A stretch of 64,000 nt of DNA from Christensenella sp. UBA1685 (lineage in GTDB: Bacteria > Bacillota > Clostridia > Christensenellales > CAG-138): NCBI GenBank assembly GCA_002320595.1, contig DCKB01000010.1, forward strand, positions 8,235 through 72,234, given 5' to 3'. The notes under the pieces are model-generated. The model worked only from the letters and a program-made list of their open reading frames with translations, did not search any database and was not told where the DNA came from. Positions 15,934 to 25,040 of the stretch are shown here, piece after piece; the first letter of the stretch is position 1, and every line of letters begins with the position of its first letter. A program made the translations under genes and the position numbers.

Positions 15934-17172
15934 CTATTGATACAGCGGGTATTTCTCCGTCAGTGTCAGCACGCCTTCCTTCACTTCCTGCACAGCGGCT
16001 TCGCCTTCGGAAATGATACGGGCGATATAACCTGCGACAAGCTCCATATCCGCTTCTTTCAGGCCGCGGCTCGTGACGGCAGGCGTACCCAAACGGATGC
16101 CGCTTGTGACGAAGGGGCTGCGCGTTTCGCCGGGCACGGTGTTCTTGTTCGCGGTGATGTTCGCCGCATCCAGCAGCGCTTCCACCTCTTTTCCCGTGCG
16201 GCCCTCCGCACCGAGATCAACGAGCATCAGATGGTTGTCCGTGCCGCCGGAAACGAGCTTTACGCCGCGCGCCATAAGGCCTTTTGCAAGCGCCCCGGCG
16301 TTTTTCACGACCTGCTGCTGATAGGCCTTGAACTCCGGCTGCAACGCTTCCTGCAGGCAAACGGCCTTTGCGGCGATGGTGTGCATCAGCGGGCCGCCCT
16401 GTGTGCCGGGGAAAATCGCCTTGTCGATCTGCTTGGCAAGCGCTTCCTTGCAAAGGATCATGCCGCCGCGCGGGCCGCGCAGCGTCTTGTGCGTCGTGGT
16501 GGTGACAACGTCCGCGTAGGGGACGGGGTTCATGTGAAGCCCCGCCGCGACAAGACCTGCGATGTGCGCCATATCCACCATGAAAAGAGCGCCGGTTTCA
16601 TCCGCGATTTCGCGCAGTTTTGCAAAGTCGATCGCACGCGGATATGCGGATGCGCCTGCAACGATCATCTTGGGTTTGTGCGCAAGGGCAAGGCGGCGCA
16701 CTTCATCATAGTCGATCATTTCCGTTTCGGGATCTACACCATAGGCAACGAAGTTATAATACTTGCCGGACATGTTCACGGGGCTGCCGTGCGTCAGGTG
16801 TCCGCCATGGGACAGATTCATGCCAAGCACGGTGTCTCCATAGTTCAGGAGCGCAAAATAAACGGCAAGGTTCGCTTGCGCGCCGGAATGTGGCTGCACA
16901 TTTGCGTGTTCTGCGCCAAACAGCCTGCATGCGCGTTCACGGGCCAAGTTTTCTACGATGTCCACGCACTCACAGCCGCCGTAATACCGTTTGCCGGGAT
17001 AGCCTTCGGCATATTTGTTGGTCAAATGGCTGCCCATCGCTGCCATCACGGCCTCCGAAACGAAGTTTTCGGAAGCGATCAGCTCCAAATGGTCGCGCTG
17101 GCGCTTGAGTTCCAACTCCATTGCTTCGGCAACCTGCGGATCCGTTGCGCGAATCAGGTCAAATTGAATCAT
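15934..17172 (-). CDS. glyA: Serine hydroxymethyltransferase
   Basis: A 412-residue PLP enzyme that interconverts serine and glycine with tetrahydrofolate, the main source of one-carbon units. Diagnostic segments are [14 protein letters not shown] near residue 31, [15 protein letters not shown], and the PLP-lysine loop [16 protein letters not shown]. Length is typical. GGGAGGGCATT precedes the ATG. It has its own promoter at 17241-17269 and stands alone, facing the TraX-like gene. The call is secure. Confidence 0.97.
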   Translation of the reverse strand: MIQFDLIRATDPQVAEAMELELKRQRDHLELIASENFVSEAVMAAMGSHLTNKYAEGYPGKRYYGGCECVDIVENLARERACRLFGAEHANVQPHSGAQANLAVYFALLNYGDTVLGMNLSHGGHLTHGSPVNMSGKYYNFVAYGVDPETEMIDYDEVRRLALAHKPKMIVAGASAYPRAIDFAKLREIADETGALFMVDMAHIAGLVAAGLHMNPVPYADVVTTTTHKTLRGPRGGMILCKEALAKQIDKAIFPGTQGGPLMHTIAAKAVCLQEALQPEFKAYQQQVVKNAGALAKGLMARGVKLVSGGTDNHLMLVDLGAEGRTGKEVEALLDAANITANKNTVPGETRSPFVTSGIRLGTPAVTSRGLKEADMELVAGYIARIISEGEAAVQEVKEGVLTLTEKYPLYQ

Positions 17173-17240
17173 AATGCCCTCCCGTTTTTTTGAATAAATA
17201 TAGTTCAGCCGCGCATGCGCCCGGCCGATTATCCAAGCTT

Positions 17241-17269
17241 ATTATAAAGGAGCTTTCCCCCACTTACAA
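17241..17269 (-). promoter_or_regulatory. Promoter of glyA
   Basis: On the minus strand TTGTAA (17264-17269) and a perfect TATAAT (17241-17246) are 17 bases apart. Confidence 0.7.
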
Positions 17270-17314
17270 CCATTGTTAAAGAAATCTCCATGCATTTTTC
17301 CGGTGCAGCCCATC

Positions 17315-17349
17315 GAAAAAAGCGGTCCAAGGCACGCTGCCCGGACCGC
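17315..17349 (-). terminator. Terminator of proS
   Basis: GCGGTCC (17322-17328) pairs with GGACCGC (17343-17349); on the minus strand the stem is followed by TTTTTT. Confidence 0.75.
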
Positions 17350-17362
17350 CCGTATCCTTTTG

Positions 17363-19090
17363 TCATTCCGCCCTGCATGCCGCGAGAAGCTCGTCTCTCA
17401 GTGCAGCAATGCGCTCCACCGCCTCTGTCACAGGCACCTTTTCGCTCACCTTCTTGTCACGCGTGGAAAGTTCGATGCAGCCTTCCTTCAGGTTGCGCGG
17501 GCTTGCGACAACGCGCACCGGAACGCCAAGCAGGTCCGCATCCGAGAACATTACGCCCGCGCTCACGGAGCGGTCGTCGTAAATGACCTCCAACCCGCGT
17601 GCCTGCAACGCTTCATAAAGCGAATCCGCATATGCGCGCACTTCGGCATTGTCTGCACGCATGCAGCAAAGATGCACCTGCCACGGTGCGATAGACATCG
17701 GCCAAATGGGGCCGTACGCGTCGTGATGCGCTTCGCATACGGAGGCTGCAAGCCGGCCAACGCCGATGCCATAGCACCCCATGATGGGATATTGCAGCTG
17801 GCCGTTCTGGTCAAGATATTGCATGCCCATGGTTTTGGTGTATTTGGTGCCGAGCTGGAAGATGTTTCCAACCTCAATGCCACGGGAAATGCTGAGTGTG
17901 TGCTTGCCGCACTTGGGGCAGATCCCGCCTTCTTTTACCTTGGCGAAATCGTGGAACGCAGCACCGGGGCAATCCCGCTCGAAGCAGAAGCCCGTGTAAT
18001 GGTATTCCTCGCGGTTTGCGCCGCAGCAAAGGTTATTCGTTCCCTTAAGCGAGCTGTCGAAGAGCGCCGTCACGCCCTTGGGCAGGCCGAGCGGCCCGAT
18101 GTAGCCGGCTGCAATGCCGCTTTCCGGCGTGATGGTTGCCGGGTGGATCGCTTCGCCCAGAAAATTCGTAAGCTTTGTCTCGTTTGCTTCCAGATCGCCG
18201 CGCAGGAACAATATGACGTATTCGTCCGTCGCGTTTTTCTGATAAACAACCGCCTTGCAGGATTGTTCCACCGGCAGCTTCAGGAACGTGCAAACGTCCT
18301 CGATGGTCTGTTGGCCGGGCGTGTGTACGGGTGTGAGCGGGGCGTCCTCCGCATCCTTTTTGTTTTCAATGATGCTTTCCGCCGCTTCCATGTTCGCCCG
18401 CCAGCCGCATTCCGGGCAGGTGACGATGGTGTCCTCGCCCACGGGGGTAAGGAGCATGTATTCATGGGAAACGCTGCCGCCCATCATGCCCGAATCGGAC
18501 AGGACGGCCACGGTTTCCGGGATGCCCGCGCGCGCAAAGATACGCTCGTATGCGTGATAGCAGCGGGCATAGTATTGTTCCAGATCCTCCTGTGAGGTAT
18601 GGAAGGAATAGGCGTCCTTCATCGTGAACTCACGCACGCGGATCAGGCCGGCGCGCGGGCGCGCCTCATCGCGGAACTTGGTCTGGATCTGGTAGATCAT
18701 GAAAGGATACTTGGAATAGCTTTGGCCATATTCGCGCACAAGCTGCACGGCCGCTTCCTCGTGCGTCATGCCAAGCACAAGCGGGCTGCCGTTGCGGTCC
18801 GAAAGGCGCATCAGCTCACTGCCGACGCTCTGATACCGGCCGGATTCCTCCCACAGGGAAGCGGGCATCACCACCGGGAACTGCACTTCCTGGCCGTCGA
18901 TGGCGTCCATCTCCTCGCGGATGATGGCCTCGATTTTGCGCGTGACGCGCCGAAGCGGCATGTACGAAGAAAAAATGCCGTTGGCAACATATTTCATGTA
19001 GCCTCCGCGCAGCATCAGCGCGTGGCTGTCGATCACGCAATCGGACGGGCGCTCTTTAAACCGATCCCCCACAAGGCGTTCAAGCTTCAT
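17363..19090 (-). CDS. proS: Prolyl-tRNA synthetase
   Basis: A 575-residue class II synthetase of the bacterial type with an inserted editing domain between motifs 2 and 3. The N-terminal MKLERLVGDRFKERP, the motif 2 region (KFRDEARPRAGLIRVREFTM) and the C-terminal anticodon-binding domain are visible. The part from about residue 230 to 380 is the editing insertion, with cysteine pairs on both sides (CPECGWR, CPKCGKH). The ATG at 19090 is preferred because the family starts MKLE and GGAGGT lies upstream; 31 earlier codons are open but not conserved. It has its own promoter at 19155-19183 and terminator. Confidence 0.96.
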   Translation of the reverse strand: MKLERLVGDRFKERPSDCVIDSHALMLRGGYMKYVANGIFSSYMPLRRVTRKIEAIIREEMDAIDGQEVQFPVVMPASLWEESGRYQSVGSELMRLSDRNGSPLVLGMTHEEAAVQLVREYGQSYSKYPFMIYQIQTKFRDEARPRAGLIRVREFTMKDAYSFHTSQEDLEQYYARCYHAYERIFARAGIPETVAVLSDSGMMGGSVSHEYMLLTPVGEDTIVTCPECGWRANMEAAESIIENKKDAEDAPLTPVHTPGQQTIEDVCTFLKLPVEQSCKAVVYQKNATDEYVILFLRGDLEANETKLTNFLGEAIHPATITPESGIAAGYIGPLGLPKGVTALFDSSLKGTNNLCCGANREEYHYTGFCFERDCPGAAFHDFAKVKEGGICPKCGKHTLSISRGIEVGNIFQLGTKYTKTMGMQYLDQNGQLQYPIMGCYGIGVGRLAASVCEAHHDAYGPIWPMSIAPWQVHLCCMRADNAEVRAYADSLYEALQARGLEVIYDDRSVSAGVMFSDADLLGVPVRVVASPRNLKEGCIELSTRDKKVSEKVPVTEAVERIAALRDELLAACRAE

Positions 19091-19154
19091 AACAACAATT
19101 ACCTCCGCAATAGGCGGCGCATATCGGCCGCCGCGCTTGTTTCTTATCCGATTT

Positions 19155-19183
19155 ATTGTAGCAAACCCTGTGAAAAGTGGCAA
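19155..19183 (-). promoter_or_regulatory. Promoter of proS
   Basis: On the minus strand TTGCCA (19178-19183) and TACAAT (19155-19160) are 17 bases apart. No T-box was found in the short leader. Confidence 0.65.
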
Positions 19184-19235
19184 CGCCTATTTCGCGCAAA
19201 ACCGGCCTCTTCGGCATTTTTCTGCAAAATCGTGT

Positions 19236-19264
19236 TTGCCGGCTCCGCGTGCATATGGTATGAT
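19236..19264 (+). promoter_or_regulatory. Promoter of the zinc-ribbon membrane protein
   Basis: TTGCCG (19236-19241) and TATGAT (19259-19264) are 17 bases apart, about 37 bases before the ATG at 19301. Confidence 0.6.
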
Positions 19265-19300
19265 TGGTGCGGAATTTGTCTCACCATAGGGGGTAATTCA

Positions 19301-20197
19301 ATGAATTCAAATGCAAACAGGCGAAAGTCTCAGGGGATCGCGCTGCTCATTTTGGGCGTCGTTCTGCTTGGCATCGGGCTTATGGCTTTTATCGGCGTGC
19401 AAAGCGATCTGAAAAAGTATGAGGCTGAAGGCACGCGGGATTTTAACCAGCTCACTGAAGCCGAGCTTTCCGGCAAGCCCTATGTGGAAGGCCGGGTGGA
19501 ATTCGTTTTTGAGGTGTTTGCCGAAGAATACACGACGAATTACGGTATTCGCCTTTCAGACGACAGCGACAAGCTTTATTACCTGATTCCGCTTGTAACG
19601 GAGGAGGGCTACATCGACTATTTCGTGACGCTTGAGGCAACCGAGCGCTATTACGAAACGCTGAACCAGATTTACGAGGAAACCTGGGACGAAAGCCTGC
19701 CCGCCGTCTACACGGAGCTTTACCTTGACGATGCAAAGATCCGTTCTCTGCCTTCCAGCATTGAAAGGATTCTTTATGACTGGTGCGAAACCGGAGAATT
19801 TTACCAAAACGGCAGCTTTGTGGATTGGTGCGTTGCGTCCGATTTCTTCGGCACGACCGATTCCGCGGAAATCGTTTCGCACGTTCTGCCCTATATGATC
19901 GTTCCGGACAGCAAACCTGGAGGTTCCGCCCTCATCGGGCTCGTTATGGCGGGTATTGGCCTCGCGCTGCTCGTGGTAGCCGTCGTGCTTCTGAACAAGG
20001 CGAAAAACGTGCCTGCTGCGCCGAACGAAGCCTTTGCGTCGGAAGCCCCCGCAGAGGAATTCTCCACGCCGGAAGCCGCCCCGTCCAATGCCGCACCGTC
20101 CCGCACAAACTTCTGTCCGCAATGCGGTGCGCCGCTTGAACCCGGCGCAAAATTCTGCCCCTCCTGCGGTGCAAAGGTGGAAGGCATGCATCGCTAA
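19301..20197 (+). CDS. Membrane protein with C-terminal zinc ribbon (298 aa)
   Basis: A 298-residue protein. A membrane segment follows the basic start (about residues 12-32), then comes an extracytoplasmic domain of about 170 residues rich in acidic and aromatic residues, a second membrane segment (about 210-230), a proline/alanine-rich linker and a zinc ribbon with two CxxC pairs (FCPQCGAPLE and FCPSCGAKVE) in the cytoplasm. The ATG at 19301 follows AGGGGG and an own promoter. Zinc ribbons of this kind are common in Clostridial membrane proteins without assigned function. It precedes the M20 amidohydrolase gene by 40 bases and may be cotranscribed with it. Confidence 0.75.
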   Translation: MNSNANRRKSQGIALLILGVVLLGIGLMAFIGVQSDLKKYEAEGTRDFNQLTEAELSGKPYVEGRVEFVFEVFAEEYTTNYGIRLSDDSDKLYYLIPLVTEEGYIDYFVTLEATERYYETLNQIYEETWDESLPAVYTELYLDDAKIRSLPSSIERILYDWCETGEFYQNGSFVDWCVASDFFGTTDSAEIVSHVLPYMIVPDSKPGGSALIGLVMAGIGLALLVVAVVLLNKAKNVPAAPNEAFASEAPAEEFSTPEAAPSNAAPSRTNFCPQCGAPLEPGAKFCPSCGAKVEGMHR

Positions 20198-20237
20198 CTT
20201 CCCGCTTTATATTTTTTCAGAAAGTTGGTATCTGCTC

Positions 20238-21431
20238 ATGGCACTCGATCCAAAAACCCTGCTGTGCGAGGCAAAAGCCCTGCAAGAGGAGCTTGTCACC
20301 CTCCGCCGCGACCTGCACGCCCACCCCGAGCTTGGCAGCTGCGAGGTGCGTACCACCTCGCTCATCAAAAAGTATCTGGAGGAATTGGGCATTGAAGTTC
20401 GCCCCTGCACCGAAACGGGCGTTCTCGGCATCCTTTACGGCGGTAAGCCGGGCAAGACCATCGGCCTTCGTGCCGACATCGACGCACTTCCGATTCAAGA
20501 GGAAACCGGCCTCCCCTTCGCCTCGAAAAACGCGGGCGTTATGCACGCCTGCGGGCATGATTTGCATACCGCGTCGCTGATGGGCGCCGCCAAGATTCTT
20601 TCGGCGCACCGCGATGCGCTTTGCGGAAACGTAAAGTTCTTCTTCCAGCCTGACGAAGAAGGCAATGGCGGTGCGGAGCGCATGGTCAGGGCCGGCTGCC
20701 TGCAAGACCCAGATGTGGACGCTGTTTTCGGCGGGCACAGCAGCACCGGCAGAATCGCCGGCCATTATGGTTTGAAATACGGCAAAACCTACGCGGCTTC
20801 CAACCCGTTCACCATTCTCATCCGCGGCCAGGGCTGCCACGGCGCATATCCCGGCAGCGGCATTGATTCTATTGCCGTCGCCTGTCAGGTCGTGACTGCG
20901 CTTCAAACCCTTGTATCCCGCCGGATTTTCGCAACGGATTCCGCCGTAGTCACAGTGGGCAGCTTCCACGCGGGTACCGCCGGAAACATCATTGCCGGCG
21001 AAGCCGAGCTCAAGGGAATCATCCGCACGCTTGGCCCTGAAATGCGGGAAAAGATGTGCCGCATGGTGAAGGAAACCGCAGAAGGCGTCGCCGCGGCCAT
21101 GGGCGCTTCCGCGGAGGTACAAATTCGAACCAGCTACCCCGGCGTTGTAAATGAAGATGGGTTTACAGCGCTTGTGCAGCAGGCAATGGCCGAGCTTGTG
21201 GGCAAAGAAGGAATTGAGCTGGAAACCGTCCCCAACATGGGAACCGAAGACTTTGGGTATTTCATGGATGGTATCCCCGGCTGCTATTGCTCCTTTGGTT
21301 TTGGGGACGGAAGAAACGAGTGCCGTTTCCCTGCCCATGGCCCGTATTTCCGCGCAAATGAAGCCGGGCTCGCGTATGCCGCCGCCCTCCACGCAAACGT
21401 TGCGGTGCGCTATCTGAACGGCGGGCGTTAA
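20238..21431 (+). CDS. M20 family amidohydrolase
   Basis: A 397-residue metal-dependent amidohydrolase of the M20D group (IAA-amino acid, hippurate, N-acyl amino acid hydrolase type). The metal site residues are in GVMHACGHDLHTA, in the QPDEEGNGGAERM segment, and in the C-terminal GTEDFGYFM with a late histidine (PAHGPYF). The dimerisation domain lies in the middle (about 190-300). The ATG at 20238 has only a weak ribosome site, and an open frame extends upstream into the preceding gene, but conservation begins near this ATG. The family removes acyl or amide groups from amino acids; the exact substrate is not known. A strong terminator follows. Confidence 0.9.
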   Translation: MALDPKTLLCEAKALQEELVTLRRDLHAHPELGSCEVRTTSLIKKYLEELGIEVRPCTETGVLGILYGGKPGKTIGLRADIDALPIQEETGLPFASKNAGVMHACGHDLHTASLMGAAKILSAHRDALCGNVKFFFQPDEEGNGGAERMVRAGCLQDPDVDAVFGGHSSTGRIAGHYGLKYGKTYAASNPFTILIRGQGCHGAYPGSGIDSIAVACQVVTALQTLVSRRIFATDSAVVTVGSFHAGTAGNIIAGEAELKGIIRTLGPEMREKMCRMVKETAEGVAAAMGASAEVQIRTSYPGVVNEDGFTALVQQAMAELVGKEGIELETVPNMGTEDFGYFMDGIPGCYCSFGFGDGRNECRFPAHGPYFRANEAGLAYAAALHANVAVRYLNGGR

Positions 21432-21448
21432 TGGGTTTCACACGTAAG

Positions 21449-21485
21449 AAAAGCCCCGGGCCATTACAGCGGCCCGGGGCTTTTT
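21449..21485. terminator. Bidirectional terminator between the M20 gene and trxA
   Basis: AAAAGCCCCGGGCC (21449-21462) and GGCCCGGGGCTTTT (21471-21484) form a 14-bp perfect stem with an eight-base loop, with T runs on both strands. Confidence 0.9.
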
Positions 21486-21498
21486 CACGGATGCCTTT

Positions 21499-21828
21499 TT
21501 ACAGATTTTCTTCAATTGCTTCCACGAACGCCTGCTTCGGGCGCGCACCGACCATTTTTTCTACGATCTCCCCGCCGCGGAACAGGAAAATTGCAGGGAT
21601 GGACATGATCCGATACCGCTGTGCAAGGGCGGATTCTTCATCCACATTCACCTTGCAAACCTTTGCACGGCCGCTGTACTCCTCGGCCAACTCATCCAAG
21701 ATAGGCGCGATCATGCGGCAGGGGCCGCACCACGTTGCCCAAAAATCAACGAGCACGGGTTGCTCGCATCTCAGCACCTCCGCATCAAAGGTTTCTTCCG
21801 TCACATGCAACACTTTCTCACTCGCCAT
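21499..21828 (-). CDS. trxA: Thioredoxin
   Basis: A 109-residue thioredoxin with the active site WCGPC in VDFWATWCGPCRMIAP and the cis-proline region IMSIPAIFLF. It reduces disulfides in cytoplasmic proteins with electrons from thioredoxin reductase, which is not in this window. The ATG at 21828 follows GGAGGAG at six bases and overlaps the end of the upstream RseC-like gene by 11 bases, so they form an operon. Upstream in-frame codons have no conserved content. The family call is secure; the number of thioredoxins in the genome is unknown. Confidence 0.95.
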   Translation of the reverse strand: MASEKVLHVTEETFDAEVLRCEQPVLVDFWATWCGPCRMIAPILDELAEEYSGRAKVCKVNVDEESALAQRYRIMSIPAIFLFRGGEIVEKMVGARPKQAFVEAIEENL

Positions 21829-22264
21829 TATTTTCTCCTCCTTCATTCGCTCGTTCGGGTTCTTCCGTCTGCTCAATGATCTCCACCATGCGCGGCTTAA
21901 ATTCCGTCATGCGGGAGAACTTCGGCTCCAGGGCACGCAGGATAAAGAACGCACCTGCTGCAAACAATACCCCGCCGAGCGCCGCGTACAAATCGCCCTG
22001 CAGGGAACCGATAAACGCACCCACAAGCAGTGCCACAAGCGGCACGCCATACAGAATCAGGCTTGCCTTAAGTACGCTTTTGGCATGCATTTCAATCCCA
22101 ACCAGATCGCCGATCTGCGCGTTCAGCGCATTATCAATATCAATGTCGGCCTCATTGCTGCCCAAACGGAAGCAGGCGTTACAATGCCCGCAAGCGTCGC
22201 TGCGCACGAAGCGCACAACGGCCTTCTTTCCCTTTGTTTCTATCACCTTTCCCGTTTGACGCAT
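21818..22264 (-). CDS. RseC/MucC-type redox membrane protein
   Basis: A 148-residue SoxR-reducing-system RseC/MucC-family protein. The N-terminal domain holds three closely spaced cysteines in SDACGHCNACF, which can bind a metal or a cluster, and two membrane segments lie at about 70-112. Relatives are part of electron-transfer or redox-control complexes near Rnf-type systems. The ATG at 22264 follows AAGGAATGG; an earlier in-frame ATG at 22285 lacks a ribosome site. It precedes and overlaps trxA, which supports a redox role. A charged, glutamate-rich tail ends the protein. Confidence 0.8.
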   Translation of the reverse strand: MRQTGKVIETKGKKAVVRFVRSDACGHCNACFRLGSNEADIDIDNALNAQIGDLVGIEMHAKSVLKASLILYGVPLVALLVGAFIGSLQGDLYAALGGVLFAAGAFFILRALEPKFSRMTEFKPRMVEIIEQTEEPERANEGGENNGE

Positions 22265-22346
22265 CGTGGTTCCATTCCTTTCCAAATCAACTGGCTTTTG
22301 CCAAGTTTTATTATATCACATCCGAACCCGCGCGGCATCCCCAGTT

Positions 22347-23060
22347 TCAGCCTGCGCCGCCTTTTTTATTCAGGTTCCGGTAAATCAGCACACCGGCTGC
22401 CGCGAGCGCCGCCGCCACGCCGAATGCGATGAGCGCAAACTGGTAATTTTGAAGGCCGAGCGCATCTCCGCCAATGGTAGAAGTCACAATAGAGGGGATG
22501 CGCGCCGTAGAAGAAATCAGCAGCCACGTTCCAAGCGGCATCTTCGTGAGTCCAACGCAATAGGTCATCACATCCTTTGGGGTGCCCGGAATAAAGAACA
22601 GGAGGAATACCAGAAAGTTCAGTTCGCGCCCCGCCCTGAGGAACCGCACGGAATCAATCTGTTCCGGCGGGAAGAACACCTCCACTGCACGCCTGCCGAA
22701 CGAACGCACGAACAGGAATACCACAAGTCCCCCGATCAGCGCTCCGAGCATGCAAAGGCCCGTGCCCTCCCAAACCCCAAAGGCATACCCGGCTGCAATC
22801 TCCAGCGGCTCGCCGGGAATGAACGCAACGATAACCTGCAGCGCCATCATGCCAACAAAGGACAGCCGTCCCCAAATTCCATGCGTATCCACCCAATCAC
22901 GGAACTTCTGCGGATCGTCGATGAATTTAAGCAGCGGCCGTCCCACCAGCACACAGGCAATAGCAAGAAAAGCAGCAAAAGCAATAATCGCCGCAATCGT
23001 GCGCTTTATGCGCCGCTTTTCCTCCGGCGTACGGTTTTTGAAATCGGGCTTGCAAGGCAT
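22347..23060 (-). CDS. TVP38/TMEM64 (DedA-like SNARE-associated) membrane protein
   Basis: A 237-residue polytopic membrane protein with a basic N-terminal tail and about six hydrophobic segments. The family motifs are FIPGEPLEIAAGYAFG in the first re-entrant region and FFIPGTPKDVMTYCVGL in the second. Members are thought to move lipids or handle envelope stress; none has a fixed bacterial substrate. The ATG at 23060 is ten bases after AAGGAG; a TTG two codons upstream is closer to it and is an alternative. It stands between aspS and the RseC-like gene, reading left. Confidence 0.85.
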   Translation of the reverse strand: MPCKPDFKNRTPEEKRRIKRTIAAIIAFAAFLAIACVLVGRPLLKFIDDPQKFRDWVDTHGIWGRLSFVGMMALQVIVAFIPGEPLEIAAGYAFGVWEGTGLCMLGALIGGLVVFLFVRSFGRRAVEVFFPPEQIDSVRFLRAGRELNFLVFLLFFIPGTPKDVMTYCVGLTKMPLGTWLLISSTARIPSIVTSTIGGDALGLQNYQFALIAFGVAAALAAAGVLIYRNLNKKGGAG

Positions 23061-23184
23061 TTGCAATGGTCTCCTTCTGTTCGGGATGCCGGGTCTATTC
23101 TGTCCGGCTCATACAAAAGTATAACAGCACAACATCAATAAACCTTCAATACCGGATTATGGTTTTCTTAAATTTCAGCGATCC

Positions 23185-23220
23185 AAAAGCGGCCCAGGCG
23201 AACTTTCCGGGCCGCTTTTT
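23185..23220 (-). terminator. Terminator of hisS-aspS
   Basis: AAAAGCGGCCC (23185-23195) pairs with GGGCCGCTTTT (23209-23219), with T runs on both sides; it closes the leftward aspS transcript. Confidence 0.85.
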
Positions 23221-23231
23221 GCGTTTGCGCT

Positions 23232-25025
23232 TTATTTTTCCACATCCGTGCAGATGTGCAGCTCCCGAAGCTGCTTTTCTTCCACTACGTTGGGCGCATC
23301 GGTCATCAGGCAGGAGGCCGTCTGCACCTTTGGGAACGCGATGACGTCGCGGATGTTCGTGGTGCCCGTCATGAGCATCACAAGCCGGTCAAGGCCATAG
23401 GCAAGGCCGCCGTGCGGCGGAGTGCCATACTTGAATGCGTCGATGAAATACCCAAAACGTTCGCGTGCCTGCTCCGGCGTGAAACCGATCGTCTCGAACA
23501 TTTTCTCCTGCAATTCTGAAGAGTGGATTCGGATGGAGCCGCCGCCCGCCTCGTAGCCGTTGATGACCATGTCGTAAGCCTTGGCGCGCGCCTTGCCCGG
23601 ATCGGTATCAAGCAATGCAATGTCTTCATCCTTGGGGCTCGTGAACGGGTGGTGGCACGCAACATAGCGGTTTTCTTCCTCATCCCATTCAAGCAGCGGG
23701 AAATCCGTTACCCAGAGCACATCGAACTTCGTCTGATCAATGAGGTCAAGCCGCTTGGCAATCTCAACGCGCAGCGCGCCGAGCGAAGCGTACACCACCT
23801 CGTTTTTCGCATCCGCAACGAAGAACAGAATGTCCCCCTGCTCCGCGCCCGCGGCTTTCTGAACATCCGCAATCTGCGCCTCGGTTAGGAACTTTGCGAA
23901 CGAGCACTGGAGCCCCTCGGGTTTCAAGCTCATCCACGCCATGCCCTTTGCGCGGTAGATCTTCACAAACTCCGCAAGCTCGTCGATCTTCTTGCGCGGG
24001 AATTTCTCCACGCCGCCCTTGACGCAGATGCAGCGCACGCTGCCGCCGCCCTCAATGGCGGAATTGAACACCCCGAAGCCGGAACCGCGCACGATGTCCG
24101 TCACATCCACAAGCTCCAGACCAAAGCGGGTATCCGGCTTATCGGAGCCAAAGCGGTCCATGGCCTCCTGCCAGGGCAGGCGGCGCAGCGGAAGCGGCAG
24201 GTCAATGCCCTTGACCTCCTTCAAAAGCCGCGCAATAAAGCCCTCGTTCACAGCGAGCACATCCTCTTCATCCACAAAGGACATTTCAAGGTCAATCTGC
24301 GTAAATTCCGGCTGGCGGTCTGCGCGCAGGTCCTCATCGCGGAAGCAGCGGGCGAGTTGGAAATAGCGGTCATACCCTGCGATCATCAGGAGCTGCTTGA
24401 ACTGCTGCGGGCTCTGCGGAAGCGCATAAAACTCGCCGGGATGCACGCGGCTCGGCACAAGGTAGTCCCTTGCGCCCTCCGGCGTGGAACGGCCGAGCAT
24501 CGGCGTTTCGATTTCAAGGAAGCCCTGTTCATCGAAATAGCTGCGGGTGATCTGCGCGATGCGGTGGCGCATCATGAGAATCTCCTGCATGCGCGGCCTG
24601 CGCAGGTCGAGATAGCGGTACTTCAGGCGGAGATCCTCTTTCGTGTTCACGTTATCGTCAATGTAAAACGGCGGGGTTTCCGCGCTTGAGAGAATTTTCA
24701 GCTCGCTTGCGATGACTTCATATTCGCCCGTTTTCATCTCCTTGTTGACCATCTCCGGCGTGCGGCGCGCAAGCGTTCCCTTTACCGCGATTACATATTC
24801 GCTGCGGATGGTTTCCGCAAGTTCAAACACCTCTTTGGGCAGGCCGGATTCGTTGAACACAACCTGCATCAGGCCGCTGCGATCCCTGAGGCCGATGAAG
24901 ATGAGCGCGCCCAGATTGCGCCATGTTCCCGCCCAACCCATGAGCGTTACTTCCTGCCCGATCTGTTCCGCCGTAAGCTCGCCCACGCGGTGCGAGCGTT
25001 TCCAGCCCTGCAATAATTCAGCCAT
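23232..25025 (-). CDS. aspS: Aspartyl-tRNA synthetase
   Basis: A 597-residue class IIb synthetase of the bacterial AspRS type. It has an N-terminal OB-fold anticodon-binding domain (about 1-105, with GLRDRSGLMQVVFN), motif 2 (CFRDEDLRADRQPEFTQID), the bacterial GAD insertion (about 280-420), and motif 3 (GLAYGLDRLVMLMTG) near the end. AAGGAGAAGAACA precedes the ATG. It follows hisS by 15 bases; the pair hisS-aspS under one T-box is the known Firmicute arrangement. Whether it charges tRNA-Asn as well cannot be decided here. Confidence 0.97.
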   Translation of the reverse strand: MAELLQGWKRSHRVGELTAEQIGQEVTLMGWAGTWRNLGALIFIGLRDRSGLMQVVFNESGLPKEVFELAETIRSEYVIAVKGTLARRTPEMVNKEMKTGEYEVIASELKILSSAETPPFYIDDNVNTKEDLRLKYRYLDLRRPRMQEILMMRHRIAQITRSYFDEQGFLEIETPMLGRSTPEGARDYLVPSRVHPGEFYALPQSPQQFKQLLMIAGYDRYFQLARCFRDEDLRADRQPEFTQIDLEMSFVDEEDVLAVNEGFIARLLKEVKGIDLPLPLRRLPWQEAMDRFGSDKPDTRFGLELVDVTDIVRGSGFGVFNSAIEGGGSVRCICVKGGVEKFPRKKIDELAEFVKIYRAKGMAWMSLKPEGLQCSFAKFLTEAQIADVQKAAGAEQGDILFFVADAKNEVVYASLGALRVEIAKRLDLIDQTKFDVLWVTDFPLLEWDEEENRYVACHHPFTSPKDEDIALLDTDPGKARAKAYDMVINGYEAGGGSIRIHSSELQEKMFETIGFTPEQARERFGYFIDAFKYGTPPHGGLAYGLDRLVMLMTGTTNIRDVIAFPKVQTASCLMTDAPNVVEEKQLRELHICTDVEK

Positions 25026-25040
25026 TGTTCTTCTCCTTCT

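Noticed and set aside
15916..17193. A 425-codon open frame antisense to glyA
   Set aside because: Same reason: the sense strand is a complete serine hydroxymethyltransferase.
19091..19154. A T-box leader for proS
   Set aside because: The leader is too short and lacks the T-box sequence and a terminator.
18599..19300. An N-terminal extension of the zinc-ribbon protein by 234 codons
   Set aside because: It runs antisense to proS; a promoter and ribosome site fit the ATG at 19301.
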